Of a stretch of DNA of 64,000 bases, positions 26,269-34,234 are shown one piece after another. The translations under genes and the position numbers were made by a program. Origin of the DNA: Ottowia oryzae. GTDB taxonomy: Bacteria > Pseudomonadota > Gammaproteobacteria > Burkholderiales > Burkholderiaceae_C. The notes beneath the pieces were generated by a model, which made no database searches, was not told the DNA's origin, and saw only the letters and a list, made by a program, of their open reading frames with translations. Each line of letters opens with the position of its first letter. Position 1 is the first letter of the stretch. The stretch is taken from NCBI RefSeq assembly GCF_003008535.1, contig NZ_CP027666.1:3337501-3401500 (forward strand), read 5' to 3'.

Positions 26269-26886
26269 TTACTTATCCAGCCAGTCGCAAATGCCCTGCC
26301 ACTGCTCCAGATCGCGCGCCACGCGGCCGGGGCCGACGTCGAACAGCGTCAGCCCGCGCGCGGCCAAATACACGTAGTTCTGCGTGGGCCGCAGCATGCC
26401 CAGCACCGGCAGGTGCAAGCCGTCGACGAACTGGCGCAGCTGGTCGGCGGCGATGGTGCGCTCGTCCACGCGCATGCCGACGATGCCCACCTCGCGTGGC
26501 TGGCTGCTGCGCAGATCGGCCACCTTGTCCAAAAACTCTCGCGTGGCGTAAATGTCAAAAATGCTGGGCTGCACCGGCACGAGCACCTTGTCGGCCAGGC
26601 GCATCACCTCGCGCAGGCGCGTGCCGTGCAGGCCGGCGGAGGTGTCCAGCACCACGTGGGTGGTGCCCTTGGGCGGGCGCACGATGAAGTCGCGCTGCAC
26701 GTCCCACGCGGCGATGGGGCGCGCGCCTTCGGGCCGCAGGCTGAGCCACAGGCGCGACGATTGCTGGCGGTCCACATCGCCCAGCATGACGGCGTGGCCC
26801 TGGCTGGCGTAGTAGCCAGCCACGTTGGTGGCCAGCGTGGACTTGCCCACCCCCCCTTTGGGATTGGCGATCACGACAATCGGCAT
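26269..26886 (-). CDS. ParA/MinD-family ATPase, orphan
   Basis: A 205-residue P-loop ATPase. It opens with MPIVVIANPKGGVGKSTLAT, the deviant Walker A of ParA proteins (signature Lys before GGVGKST). The DVDRQQSSRLWLSL stretch replaces the usual DxDPQ motif, and VVLDTSAGLHG is the Walker B-like region. No parB is adjacent, so it is an orphan of the type that positions protein complexes or flagella rather than plasmids. The ATG at 26886 has AGGAGGGAG five bases upstream, which decides it over an ATG seven codons earlier. Confidence 0.87.
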   Translation of the reverse strand: MPIVVIANPKGGVGKSTLATNVAGYYASQGHAVMLGDVDRQQSSRLWLSLRPEGARPIAAWDVQRDFIVRPPKGTTHVVLDTSAGLHGTRLREVMRLADKVLVPVQPSIFDIYATREFLDKVADLRSSQPREVGIVGMRVDERTIAADQLRQFVDGLHLPVLGMLRPTQNYVYLAARGLTLFDVGPGRVARDLEQWQGICDWLDK

Positions 26887-26975
26887 GGCAACTCCCTCCT
26901 GCGGCAAACCATGGGGCTATGTTAGCGGTTGTAGCCAGCGGCTTGACCGCCGTCAGGGTTGTTGCAGATCTTATG

Positions 26976-27025
26976 AGCCAAAACCGGCGCCAGCGCCCGC
27001 TGCTCCAGCGCCAGCAGCTATCAAA
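26976..27025 (-). repeat. Dispersed repeat copy at the TauE stop codon
   Basis: The minus strand reads TTTGATAGCTGCTGGCGCTG, then GAGCAGCGGGCGCTGGCGCC. Its leading TGA is the stop codon of the TauE-family gene at 27021. Confidence 0.7.
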
Positions 27026-27788
27026 GATGCAGCAAGGTGGGCGCCAGCGCATCCCACACCAGCTTCAGCCCCGTGAGCAGCATGCCCGCGTAGATGAAGC
27101 GGTAGAACAGCGCGGGCTGTATGCGCCGGGCGATGCGCACGCCCAGCCACACGCCCACGGGCGCCAGCGGCAGCAGCACCAGCGAAGTGCCCAGGTTGCG
27201 CGCGTCCAGCAGGCCCAGCCACGCGTAGGGCACCCATTTGGCCAGGTTGATGACGAAGAAGTAGTACGCCATGGTGCCGGTGAACACCACCGGCGACAGC
27301 TTCAGCGGGATGGCGTAGGCGTTGATGGGCGGGCCGCCCGCGTGCGCCACGAAGCTGGTAAAGCCCGAGGTGGCCGACAGCAGCGCGCCCGCCCAGCGCG
27401 GCGGCGCGGCGCTGTCCGCACGGGGCGGAAACAGCAGGCGCTGCGCCAGAAACGCCAGCGTGAACGCGCCCACGATGCCCGCCACCCATTCGGCGCGCAG
27501 CAGCCGGAAAGACAGCGTGCCGACGACGATGCCCACCAGCCCCCAGGGCAGCAAAAACCGCAGCAGGCGGCGGTCGAAATCCTTGCGGAAGGCGGCAATG
27601 CCCAGCAAGTCCATCACCAGCAGCACCGGCATCAGGATGGCTGCCGCCTGCGGCACGCTGACGGACAGCGCCATCAGCGGCACCGCCAGCGAGCCAAAGC
27701 CCGCCCCAAAGCCGCTTTTGCTGATGCCCAGCAGGAGCACCGCGGGCACGGCCACGGCGTAAAAGCCCCAGTCGGTGATCAACGTCAT
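27021..27788 (-). CDS. Sulfite exporter TauE/SafE family permease
   Basis: A 255-residue inner-membrane protein with about eight hydrophobic segments in two halves. The first half has LLGISKSGFGAGFGSLAVPL, and the second AGALLSATSGFTSFVAHAGGPP, the two signature loops of TauE/SafE (DUF81) permeases that export small organic or sulphur anions. The start ATG at 27788 is chosen because an earlier in-frame ATG only adds a short MAWPGGR stretch. The stop codon is provided by a repeat copy. Substrate unknown. Confidence 0.88.
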   Translation of the reverse strand: MTLITDWGFYAVAVPAVLLLGISKSGFGAGFGSLAVPLMALSVSVPQAAAILMPVLLVMDLLGIAAFRKDFDRRLLRFLLPWGLVGIVVGTLSFRLLRAEWVAGIVGAFTLAFLAQRLLFPPRADSAAPPRWAGALLSATSGFTSFVAHAGGPPINAYAIPLKLSPVVFTGTMAYYFFVINLAKWVPYAWLGLLDARNLGTSLVLLPLAPVGVWLGVRIARRIQPALFYRFIYAGMLLTGLKLVWDALAPTLLHL

Positions 27789-28106
27789 GCGGCCGCCCGG
27801 CCAGGCCACCGCAGCGCCGGTTCGCTATGACAGTGATAGCTGCCAGCGCTGCTGCAGCGGGCGCCAGAGGCACTTTTTACCCCTGAACGGCGCAGCGTAC
27901 CGACGATGCCTGCATGTGCGCCCCACCCACGCACACCGCACGGCCCCAGGCGGCAGCGGCGGCAGCCAGGGCGCACGGTGGGGGCAGTCAGAAGTTGCAC
28001 GGGATGGAGCTTGGCGACGCCAGCGCCGCACTGTAGCCCAGCGCGGGCCGCCGCCCCGCACCCGCTTGAACAGCTTGCGCCCAAGGCGCCGCCCATAATC
28101 GCCGCC
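27789..28106. other. 318-base gap with a repeat copy between divergent TauE and TRIC genes
   Basis: A well-preserved dispersed repeat lies at 27834-27885 on the plus strand (GATAGCTGCCAGCGCTGCTG, then CAGCGGGCGCCAGAGGCAC). The rest is GC-rich with no gene or clear promoter; the TRIC start codon is preceded by CCCATAATCGCCGCC. Confidence 0.7.
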
Positions 28107-28757
28107 ATGCTGGATTACGACCTGACCCGCTGGGGCATGCCGCTGCGCTACGCCGTTGAAACCGTGGGCACGGTGGCGTTTGCGGCGTCGGGCATTCTGG
28201 CGGGCATGCGCCGGCGCATGGACGTGTTCGGCATCTCGGTGCTGGGTTTCCTGGCCGCGTTTGGCGGCGGCACGCTGCGCGACATCCTGCTGGACCGGCG
28301 CCCGTTCTTCTGGGTGGCCGAAGAAGAAATGCTGTGGCTGGTGCTGGCCATGTGCGCCTTGTCGCTGATGCTGTGGCGCCGCGGACGGCGCGCGGCCGTC
28401 AGCGCCAAGGCCATCCAGGTGGCCGACGCGCTGGGCCTGGGCCTGTTTGCCGCGTCCGGCGTGCAGTACGCGCTGGTGGCGCAGATGTCGCCGCTGGTGG
28501 CGGTGCTGATGGGCGTGGTCACCGGCGTGTTCGGCGGGGTGATGCGCGACATCGCCTGCAACGAAATGCCCACCGCCTTTGCCGACCACCGGCCGTACGC
28601 GGTGCTGGCTTTTCTGGGCGGCTGGGTGTACCTGGCGGTGCAGTGGCTGGGCGGGCCCGCCTGGGCCGCGCTGATCGGCGCCACGCTGGTCACCACCGGG
28701 CTGCGCCTGCTGGCGCTGAAGCTGGACTGGCGCCTGCCCGGCTGGCGCCCAGGCTGA
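28107..28757 (+). CDS. TRIC-type cation channel family protein (UPF0126)
   Basis: A 216-residue inner-membrane protein built of two repeats of three helices. The signature GTVAFAASGILAGMRRRMDVFG (here in the first repeat, about 16-37) with GFLAAFGGGTLRDILLDR has a counterpart in the second repeat, GVVTGVFGGVMRDIACNE. These glycine-rich loops line the pore of prokaryotic TRIC channels, which conduct K+ or Na+. Length is normal. The start at 28107 directly precedes helix 1; an upstream in-frame start would translate the repeat-containing gap. Confidence 0.9.
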   Translation: MLDYDLTRWGMPLRYAVETVGTVAFAASGILAGMRRRMDVFGISVLGFLAAFGGGTLRDILLDRRPFFWVAEEEMLWLVLAMCALSLMLWRRGRRAAVSAKAIQVADALGLGLFAASGVQYALVAQMSPLVAVLMGVVTGVFGGVMRDIACNEMPTAFADHRPYAVLAFLGGWVYLAVQWLGGPAWAALIGATLVTTGLRLLALKLDWRLPGWRPG

Positions 28758-28850
28758 GCGGCGCAGGCCAGACGTGTTCAGCCGGCGCAGGCCGGCCTCA
28801 GCCTGACGCATTCAGCCAGACGAATCAGGCCGTCGAATCAGACCATTAAA

Positions 28851-28905
28851 TCAAGCCCTGGCGCCCTCTGCACCTGCGCCAGCAGCTATCCTAAATATAG
28901 CAATT
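28851..28905 (-). repeat. Dispersed repeat copy between the TRIC gene and pcaF
   Basis: The minus strand reads TAGGATAGCTGCTGGCGCAG, then GTGCAGAGGGCGCCAGGGCTTG, between convergent genes. Just before it, 28795-28848 contains a run of related CAGCC/ATCAGGCC words, a short imperfect repeat of no evident function. Confidence 0.7.
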
Positions 28906-28924
28906 GGTAGCGGGCGCAGCGCGG

Positions 28925-30127
28925 TCAGACACGCTCCAGGATCAGCGCAATGCCCTGCCCCACGCCGATGCACATCGTGCACAGCGCGTAGCGCCCGCCG
29001 GTGGCGTGCAGGCGGTTGACGGCGGTGGTGGCCAGGCGCGCGCCGCTGGCGCCCAGCGGGTGGCCCAGGGCGATGGCGCCGCCCCAGGCGTTGACGCGCG
29101 GGTCGTCGTCGGGCAGGCCCAGCAGGCGCAGCACGGCCAGGCCCTGCGCGGCGAAGGCTTCGTTCAGCTCGATCACGTTCATCTGGTCCAGACGCAGGCC
29201 GGTGCGCTGCAGCACTTTTTCGGTGGCAGGCGCGGGGCCGATGCCCATCACGCGCGGGGGCACGCCAGCCACGGCCATGCCGACGACGCGCGCCTTGGGC
29301 GTCAGGCCGTACAGGCCCGCGGTTTGCTCATCGGCCAGCAGCAGCGCGCAAGCGCCGTCGTTCACGCCACTGGCGTTGCCCGCAGTGACGGTGCCGTCCG
29401 GCCGCACCACGCCCTTGAGCGAGGCGAGCTTTTCCAGGCTGGTTTCACGCGGGTGCTCGTCCTTATCGACCACCAGCGCGTCGCCCTTTTTCTGCACGAT
29501 GCTGACGGGCGTGATCTCGCGCGCCAGGTGGCCGTCTTTCTGCGCGGCCACGGCCCGCAGCTGGCTGGCCAGGGCCATGCGGTCTTGCGCTTCGCGCTCG
29601 ATCTTGTAGTCGGTGGCCACGTTTTCGGCGGTTTCGGGCATGGAATCGACGCCGTACTGCGCCTTCATCAGCCGGTTGACGAAGCGCCAGCCGATGGTGG
29701 TGTCGTACACCGCGTTGGCGCGGCTGAAGGCGGCATCCGCCTTGGGCATGACGAAGGGCGCGCGGCTCATGCTTTCCACCCCGCCAGCGATCATCAAGCG
29801 CGTTTCGCCTGTCTTGATGGCGCGCGCGGCGGTGCCCACCGCGTCCAGGCCCGAGCCGCACAGGCGGTTCAGCGTGGCGCCCGCCACGTCCACCGGCAGG
29901 CCGGCCAGCAGGCTGGCCATGTGCGCCACGTTGCGGTTGTCTTCGCCAGCCTGGTTGGCGCAGCCGTAGATAACGTCGTCCACGGCGCTCCAGTCCACGC
30001 CGGGGTTGCGCGCCATCAGCGCCTTGATCGGGATGGCGCCCAGGTCGTCCGTGCGCACGCTGGACAAGGCGCCGCCGTAGCGGCCAAAGGGCGTGCGGAT
30101 GGCGTCAACGATAAAGGCCTGGTTCAT
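28925..30127 (-). CDS. pcaF: 3-oxoadipyl-CoA thiolase
   Basis: A 400-residue thiolase that cleaves 3-oxoadipyl-CoA to succinyl-CoA and acetyl-CoA, the last step of the beta-ketoadipate pathway. The nucleophile C90 lies in NRLCGSGLDAV, H356 in GHPLGASGA and the second Cys, C386, in CTMCIGVGQG. The 400-residue length and the start MNQAFIVDAIRTPFGRYGGAL match PcaF/PaaJ closely. It follows pcaJ by 104 bases on the same strand, and the order pcaI-pcaJ-pcaF with a divergent IclR gene supports the pathway assignment over general acetyl-CoA acetyltransferase. Confidence 0.95.
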   Translation of the reverse strand: MNQAFIVDAIRTPFGRYGGALSSVRTDDLGAIPIKALMARNPGVDWSAVDDVIYGCANQAGEDNRNVAHMASLLAGLPVDVAGATLNRLCGSGLDAVGTAARAIKTGETRLMIAGGVESMSRAPFVMPKADAAFSRANAVYDTTIGWRFVNRLMKAQYGVDSMPETAENVATDYKIEREAQDRMALASQLRAVAAQKDGHLAREITPVSIVQKKGDALVVDKDEHPRETSLEKLASLKGVVRPDGTVTAGNASGVNDGACALLLADEQTAGLYGLTPKARVVGMAVAGVPPRVMGIGPAPATEKVLQRTGLRLDQMNVIELNEAFAAQGLAVLRLLGLPDDDPRVNAWGGAIALGHPLGASGARLATTAVNRLHATGGRYALCTMCIGVGQGIALILERV

Positions 30128-30231
30128 GCTGTCTCCTCAATAGGGATGGTTGGGTATTGGAAAAATGGCGTGATTCGGGTGGCTTGCCGCGCGGCACTGC
30201 GGCGCTTGCGCCAACCGGCGCGGCCAGCCGC

Positions 30232-30915
30232 TCATGCGCTGCCGGTCAGCTGCGCGGGCGCGGGCGGGGGGCGAATCGGCAGGCCGACCAGCTGCTGCAG
30301 CTCGGCCAGGGTCAGCCCGTCCACCTCGTCGATCAGCTGCAGGCCTTCGGGCGTGCAGGCCAGCGTGGCCAGGTCGGTGTACACGCGGCGCACGCAGCCA
30401 ATGCCCGTGAGCGGGTAGGTGCACTGGGCGACCAGCTTGCTTTGGCCCTGGCGGGTGAGCAAATCCATCATCACCCAGGTCTGCTTGGCCCCCACGGCCA
30501 GATCCATCGCGCCGCCCACGGCGGGGATGGCGCCGGGCTCGCCCGTGCTCCAGTTGGCCAGATCGCCCGTGGCCGACACCTGGAAGGCGCCCAGGACGCA
30601 CACGTCCAGATGGCCGCCGCGCATCATGCCGAAGCTGTCGGCGTGGTGAAAGAAGGCGCCGCCCGGCAGCAGGGTGACGGGTTGCTTGCCCGCGTTGATC
30701 AAATCAAAATCTTCGGCGCCCTCGGCCGGCGCCGGGCCCATGCCCAGGATGCCGTTTTCGCTTTGCAGGATCACCTCGCGCCCGGCGGGCACATGGTTGG
30801 CCACCAGCGTGGGCTGGCCGATGCCCAGGTTGACATAGGCCCCGTCCGGGATGTCTTGCGCCACGCGCTGGGCGACTTCATCTTTGCTGCGTTTTTGGTA
30901 GCTGCTCACGCCCAT
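30232..30915 (-). CDS. pcaJ: 3-oxoadipate CoA-transferase subunit B
   Basis: A 227-residue beta subunit that transfers CoA from succinyl-CoA to 3-oxoadipate, acting with the alpha subunit encoded just upstream. The catalytic Glu (E53) lies in QSENGILGMG, the hallmark of family I CoA-transferase beta subunits; GGAMDLAVGAK is also conserved. The last 15 residues are Pro/Ala-rich and beyond the family core. It is 21 bases downstream of pcaI. Homologous subunits of acetoacetate CoA-transferase (ScoB) are hard to separate by sequence; the neighbouring pcaF and IclR regulator favour PcaJ. Confidence 0.92.
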   Translation of the reverse strand: MGVSSYQKRSKDEVAQRVAQDIPDGAYVNLGIGQPTLVANHVPAGREVILQSENGILGMGPAPAEGAEDFDLINAGKQPVTLLPGGAFFHHADSFGMMRGGHLDVCVLGAFQVSATGDLANWSTGEPGAIPAVGGAMDLAVGAKQTWVMMDLLTRQGQSKLVAQCTYPLTGIGCVRRVYTDLATLACTPEGLQLIDEVDGLTLAELQQLVGLPIRPPPAPAQLTGSA

Positions 30916-30936
30916 TCCTCCAGCGCCAAAGGCCGA

Positions 30937-31653
30937 TCAGGCTGCATTTTTGAAACCACCGGCCTGCGTGGCCACGCGCGGCACCTGCACCACGCTGGTG
31001 ACGAAGATGCCGGGGGTGACGATGGCCTCCGGATCCAGCGCGCCAAGGAGCAGCACCTCGTGCACGGTGGCCACGGTGCGGCGCGCGGCGGTGGCCATCA
31101 CGGGGCCGAAGTTGCGCGCCGCCTTGCGGTAGACCAGGTTGCCCCAGCGGTCGCCCTGCTCGGCCTTGATCAACGCCACGTCGCCGTGGATGGGGTATTC
31201 CAGCACGTGGTCGCGCCCGTTGATGCGGCGCGTTTCCTTGGCGGTGCCGTCGGCGTGGCGCGCCATGTCGGTGCCAAAGCCCGTGGGCGTGAAAAAGGCG
31301 CCAATGCCCGCGCCGGCCGCGCGCATGCGTTCGGCCAGGTTGCCCTGGGGCACCAGTTCCAGCTCGATCTTGCCGGCGCGGTAAAGGCCGTCGAACACGT
31401 AGCTGTCGGCCTGGCGCGGGTAGCTGCAGATGATCTTGCGCACCCGGCCAGCGGCCAGCAGCGCGGCCAGGCCGGTGTCGCCATTGCCGGCGTTGTTGCA
31501 GACGATGGTGAGCTCGCGCGCGCCCTGCTCGATCAGGCCGTCGATCAATTCGGACGGCAGCCCCGCCGTGCCAAAGCCGCCGATGAGCACCGTGGCCCCA
31601 TCCGGTATGCCTGCCAGCGCCGCCGCGATGGAGGGCGCGATCTTGTCAATCAT
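30937..31653 (-). CDS. pcaI: 3-oxoadipate CoA-transferase subunit A
   Basis: A 238-residue alpha subunit. The CoA-binding glycine-rich motif IGGFGTAGLPSELI lies at about residues 22-35, and ELELVPQGNLAERMRAAGAG is conserved in family I CoA-transferases. It is the first gene of pcaI-pcaJ-pcaF. The 240 bases upstream contain the IclR operator on their far side (31893-31919), so the regulator probably controls both directions. The start ATG at 31653 has GGAGACC just upstream. Confidence 0.93.
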   Translation of the reverse strand: MIDKIAPSIAAALAGIPDGATVLIGGFGTAGLPSELIDGLIEQGARELTIVCNNAGNGDTGLAALLAAGRVRKIICSYPRQADSYVFDGLYRAGKIELELVPQGNLAERMRAAGAGIGAFFTPTGFGTDMARHADGTAKETRRINGRDHVLEYPIHGDVALIKAEQGDRWGNLVYRKAARNFGPVMATAARRTVATVHEVLLLGALDPEAIVTPGIFVTSVVQVPRVATQAGGFKNAA

Positions 31654-31892
31654 CTTGGTCTCCTTGATCGCGGCCAGCCCGTGCGCGCATCGCGCTGGCG
31701 GGGCTGGCTGCCCGAATCTGTGTGCGCCGATGGGCCGGGTTTCGCGCAGCGGCGGGCGAACGCCACTTTGCCGCGATTCAGCCGAGGCGTGGCCGAGCCG
31801 TTTCGCCCCGCCGAAACCCTGGCGTTGCCACGCCGTCCAGCCAACCGCTGGCCTTGCAAAGGGCCGTCGACCCGCTTCTCCAATGGCGCAAT

Positions 31893-31922
31893 GTTCGACA
31901 TACGAACAAGTGTTCGTATAAT
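31893..31922 (+). promoter_or_regulatory. Promoter and operator of the IclR regulator gene
   Basis: GTTCGACATACGAAC (31893-31907) is a perfect inverted repeat. It shares its right half with a second perfect inverted repeat, ATACGAACAAGTGTTCGTAT (31900-31919). A -35 hexamer TTCGAC (31894-31899) and a perfect -10 TATAAT (31917-31922) with 17-base spacing lie inside it. The sequence resembles known PcaR/PcaU operators (GTTCGATAATCGCAC type), so the regulator probably binds here. Confidence 0.75.
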
Positions 31923-31953
31923 GAATTTGATTCTAGCGCCGGAGAACCGCCCT

Positions 31954-32769
31954 GTGAAGGACAGCGACACCCCCCTGCCCGCCCAAGCCGCGGCGGACGC
32001 CGCCCCGCGCCCTGGCGATCACTATGTGCAGTCGTTCGCGCGCGGGCTGGAGGTGATCCGCTCCTTCAGCGACCAGGCGCCGCAGCAAACGCTGTCGGAC
32101 GTGGCGGCGCGCACCGGCCTGACGCGCGCCGGCGCGCGCCGCATCCTGCTCACGCTGCAAACGCTGGGCTATGTGCAAAGCGACGGCCGCTGGTTTCGCC
32201 TGACCCCGCGCATCCTTGACCTGGGCTTTGCCTACCTGTCGTCGCTGCCGATCTGGAACCTGGCCGAGCCGGTGATGGAGCAGCTTTCCGCGCAGGTGCA
32301 CGAATCGGTGTCGGCCGCCGTGCTGGAAGGCACCGACGTGGTCTACGTGCTGCGCGTGTCCACCCGCAGCCTGCTGCGCATGAGCCTGGGGGCGGGTTCG
32401 CGCCTGCCTGCCTACTGCGCGTCGCTGGGCCGCGTGCTGCTGGCTGGCCTGGGCGATGCGCAGGCCCACGCCGTGCTCAGCCAAAGCGCGCTCGAGCCCC
32501 GCACACGCCACACCCTGACCGACGTGGACGCGCTGATGGCCCAGGTGCGCCTGACGCGCCAGCAGGGCTGGGCGCTGGTCGATCAGGAGATGGAAGAAGG
32601 CGTGATCTCGATCGCCGCCCCCATCATCGGCCGCAACGGGCAGGTGCTGGCGGCCATCAACGTGTCTGGCCAGGCCAACCGCACCAGCGCCCCCGACATG
32701 CAGGCCACCATGCTGGGCCCGCTGCGCGACGCGGCCGAGCAGATCGCGCGGCTGCTGGCGGCGCGCTGA
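31954..32769 (+). CDS. pcaR: IclR-family regulator of the pca genes
   Basis: A 271-residue regulator. An N-terminal winged helix (about residues 20-80, SDVAARTGLTRAGARRILLTLQ) is followed by an IclR effector-binding domain (about 95-265, LLRMSLGAGSRLPAYCASLGR). Members such as PcaR and PcaU respond to 3-oxoadipate or protocatechuate. The GTG at 31954 is chosen: it has GGAG nine bases upstream, whereas the in-frame ATG at 31921 lies inside the -10 box and cannot be in the transcript. It is divergent from pcaIJF, which it presumably regulates. Confidence 0.88.
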   Translation: MKDSDTPLPAQAAADAAPRPGDHYVQSFARGLEVIRSFSDQAPQQTLSDVAARTGLTRAGARRILLTLQTLGYVQSDGRWFRLTPRILDLGFAYLSSLPIWNLAEPVMEQLSAQVHESVSAAVLEGTDVVYVLRVSTRSLLRMSLGAGSRLPAYCASLGRVLLAGLGDAQAHAVLSQSALEPRTRHTLTDVDALMAQVRLTRQQGWALVDQEMEEGVISIAAPIIGRNGQVLAAINVSGQANRTSAPDMQATMLGPLRDAAEQIARLLAAR

Positions 32770-32868
32770 AATCGGCCAAGGCGCGCACCCAAGCGGCGCG
32801 CAAGGCCGGGCGCCATCGGCACGCCATCCAGCCGCGAACGCCACCCACACGCGTGATAGCCTTGCCGC

Positions 32869-33309
32869 ATGTTCGCCCCCAGCCAAGCCGACGTCCGCCG
32901 TTTTTTCTGTGATGCCTGGGCCAAGTCCCGCACCGACCAGCCGATGGATGCCATCGAGCAACTGGCCGCCGGCTGGATCGCCGAGCACCCCGAATGGCAC
33001 GCCGACTTCGCCGACGCCGAAGCCGCCATCGCCCGCAACTACGGCGACGGCGCGGTGGGCAGCAACCCTTTCCTGCACCTGTCGATGCACTTGTCCATCA
33101 GCGAGCAGTGCAGCATCGACCAGCCGCGCGGCATCCGCCAAGCGGTGGAACTGCTGGCCGCGCGCCGGGGCGACCTGCACGCCGCCCACCACGAAGTGAT
33201 GGAATGCCTGGGCCAGATGCTGGCCGACGCGCAAAGCAGCGGCCGCCCGCCCGACGGCAACGCCTACGTGGCCAGCGTGCAGCGCCGCGCCACCAGCGAC
33301 AAACTCTGA
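32869..33309 (+). CDS. DUF1841 family protein
   Basis: A 146-residue cytosolic protein. NPFLHLSMHLSISEQCSIDQPRG (here about residues 65-87) is the characteristic His-rich core of DUF1841, and HHEVMECLGQMLADAQSSGR follows towards the C-terminus. The conserved histidines suggest a metal site, but no function is known. Length and the start MFAPSQADVRRFFCDAW agree with the family, which is common in beta- and gammaproteobacteria. It stands alone after the pca regulator. Confidence 0.85.
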   Translation: MFAPSQADVRRFFCDAWAKSRTDQPMDAIEQLAAGWIAEHPEWHADFADAEAAIARNYGDGAVGSNPFLHLSMHLSISEQCSIDQPRGIRQAVELLAARRGDLHAAHHEVMECLGQMLADAQSSGRPPDGNAYVASVQRRATSDKL

Positions 33310-33311
33310 CG

Positions 33312-33368
33312 CTACGTTTTATATAGCTGCCAGCGCAGGCCACACCTGCGCTAGAAGACTTTTCTATC
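33312..33368 (+). repeat. Dispersed repeat copy after the DUF1841 gene
   Basis: The plus strand reads TATATAGCTGCCAGCGCAGG, then CACACCTGCGCTAGAAGAC and an AT-rich tail, directly in front of the terminator at 33373. Confidence 0.75.
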
Positions 33369-33372
33369 CATA

Positions 33373-33400
33373 AAAAAACCCGCACGTGGCGGGCTTTCTT
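33373..33400 (-). terminator. Bidirectional terminator between DUF1841 and the cytochrome c gene
   Basis: CCCGC (33379-33383) pairs with GCGGG (33389-33393) around ACGTG, with seven A residues on the left and CTTTCTTTT on the right. It can stop transcription of the converging genes from both sides; on the minus strand the stem is followed by seven T residues. Confidence 0.75.
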
Positions 33401-33442
33401 TTCGGTGGCTGGCGGCGCGGACTGCACGCCAGCGGATGCCGC

Positions 33443-34126
33443 TCAGTCGCGCTGGCCCAGGCGGAACTCGCGCTGCGGCACGGTTTTCAGCTCGCCCGGC
33501 AGGCTGCCGATGTACTTGGCCAGCGCCTTGAGTTCGGCATTGGAAAACTGCTTGGCCATGCCCGCCATGACCGGATTCGAGCGGCCCCACAGCGGGTGCG
33601 TGTTGTCGCGGTAGGCCTTCAGCTCGACCAGCATGTAGTCGGCGTACTGGCCGGCGATCTTGGGGTACGAAGGGTCGATCGGGCTGGAGAAGTTGGCACC
33701 GTGACAAGAAACACACGCGCCCTTTTGCAGCAGCTGCGCCACTTGCGCGCTGGGCGCGGCCGGGGCGGGCAAGGTGGGTGCGGTGGCCGGCTTGCCCAGC
33801 TGCGCGTAATAGGCCGCCAGGTCGGCCATGTCCTGATCGGACAGCGACACCGCAATGCCGCGCATGGTGGGGTGCTTGCGGTCGCCCTTTTTGTACGCGT
33901 CGAGCGCCGCCGCCAGGTACTTTTCACTCTGGCCAGCGATCTTGGGGACCTTGTACACCTCGGGGAAAGTGGTCTGGTAGCCCACGATGCCGTGGCAGCC
34001 AATGCACATGGCGGCCTTGCCTTGGCCGGCCTTCGCATCGCCGGTAACGGCCTGGGCTTGTGCGGGCAAGGTGGCCGCCAGGGAAAGGGCAACGGCGGCG
34101 AACATCGGAGACAAGTTCTTTTTCAT
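33443..34126 (-). CDS. Di-haem cytochrome c4-type protein, periplasmic
   Basis: A 227-residue protein with a signal peptide (cleavage near AQAQA, residue 26) and two c-type haem domains. The haem motifs are CIGCH (41-45) and CVSCH (138-142). Probable Met ligands are in HPTMRG near 88 and in NPVMAGM of the second domain. The tandem arrangement is that of cytochrome c4, an electron donor to terminal oxidases in the periplasm. The ATG at 34126 is chosen because it gives a normal signal peptide, whereas a further 40 codons upstream would not. It is divergent from the MoxR gene. Confidence 0.93.
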   Translation of the reverse strand: MKKNLSPMFAAVALSLAATLPAQAQAVTGDAKAGQGKAAMCIGCHGIVGYQTTFPEVYKVPKIAGQSEKYLAAALDAYKKGDRKHPTMRGIAVSLSDQDMADLAAYYAQLGKPATAPTLPAPAAPSAQVAQLLQKGACVSCHGANFSSPIDPSYPKIAGQYADYMLVELKAYRDNTHPLWGRSNPVMAGMAKQFSNAELKALAKYIGSLPGELKTVPQREFRLGQRD

Positions 34127-34234
34127 TTTGCGCGCACAATTCACGTGGTTTTGATCCAGATCAGAGGCGGATTGTAAACAAGCTCCACCATCGCCAACCG
34201 CCTGGATTTCCCTGTTGTTCCTTTGCACTCCGAC

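Noticed and set aside
21413..26886. ParB-like and ParA-like genes as a partition system
   Set aside because: They are 4 kb apart on opposite strands, the ParB-like protein lacks the HTH and CTPase motifs of partition proteins, and no parS cluster was seen.
28795..28848. Short CAGCC/ATCAGGCC repeats as a CRISPR-like array
   Set aside because: The units are too short and unequal, and spacers of constant length are absent. No other CRISPR-like array was seen in the window.
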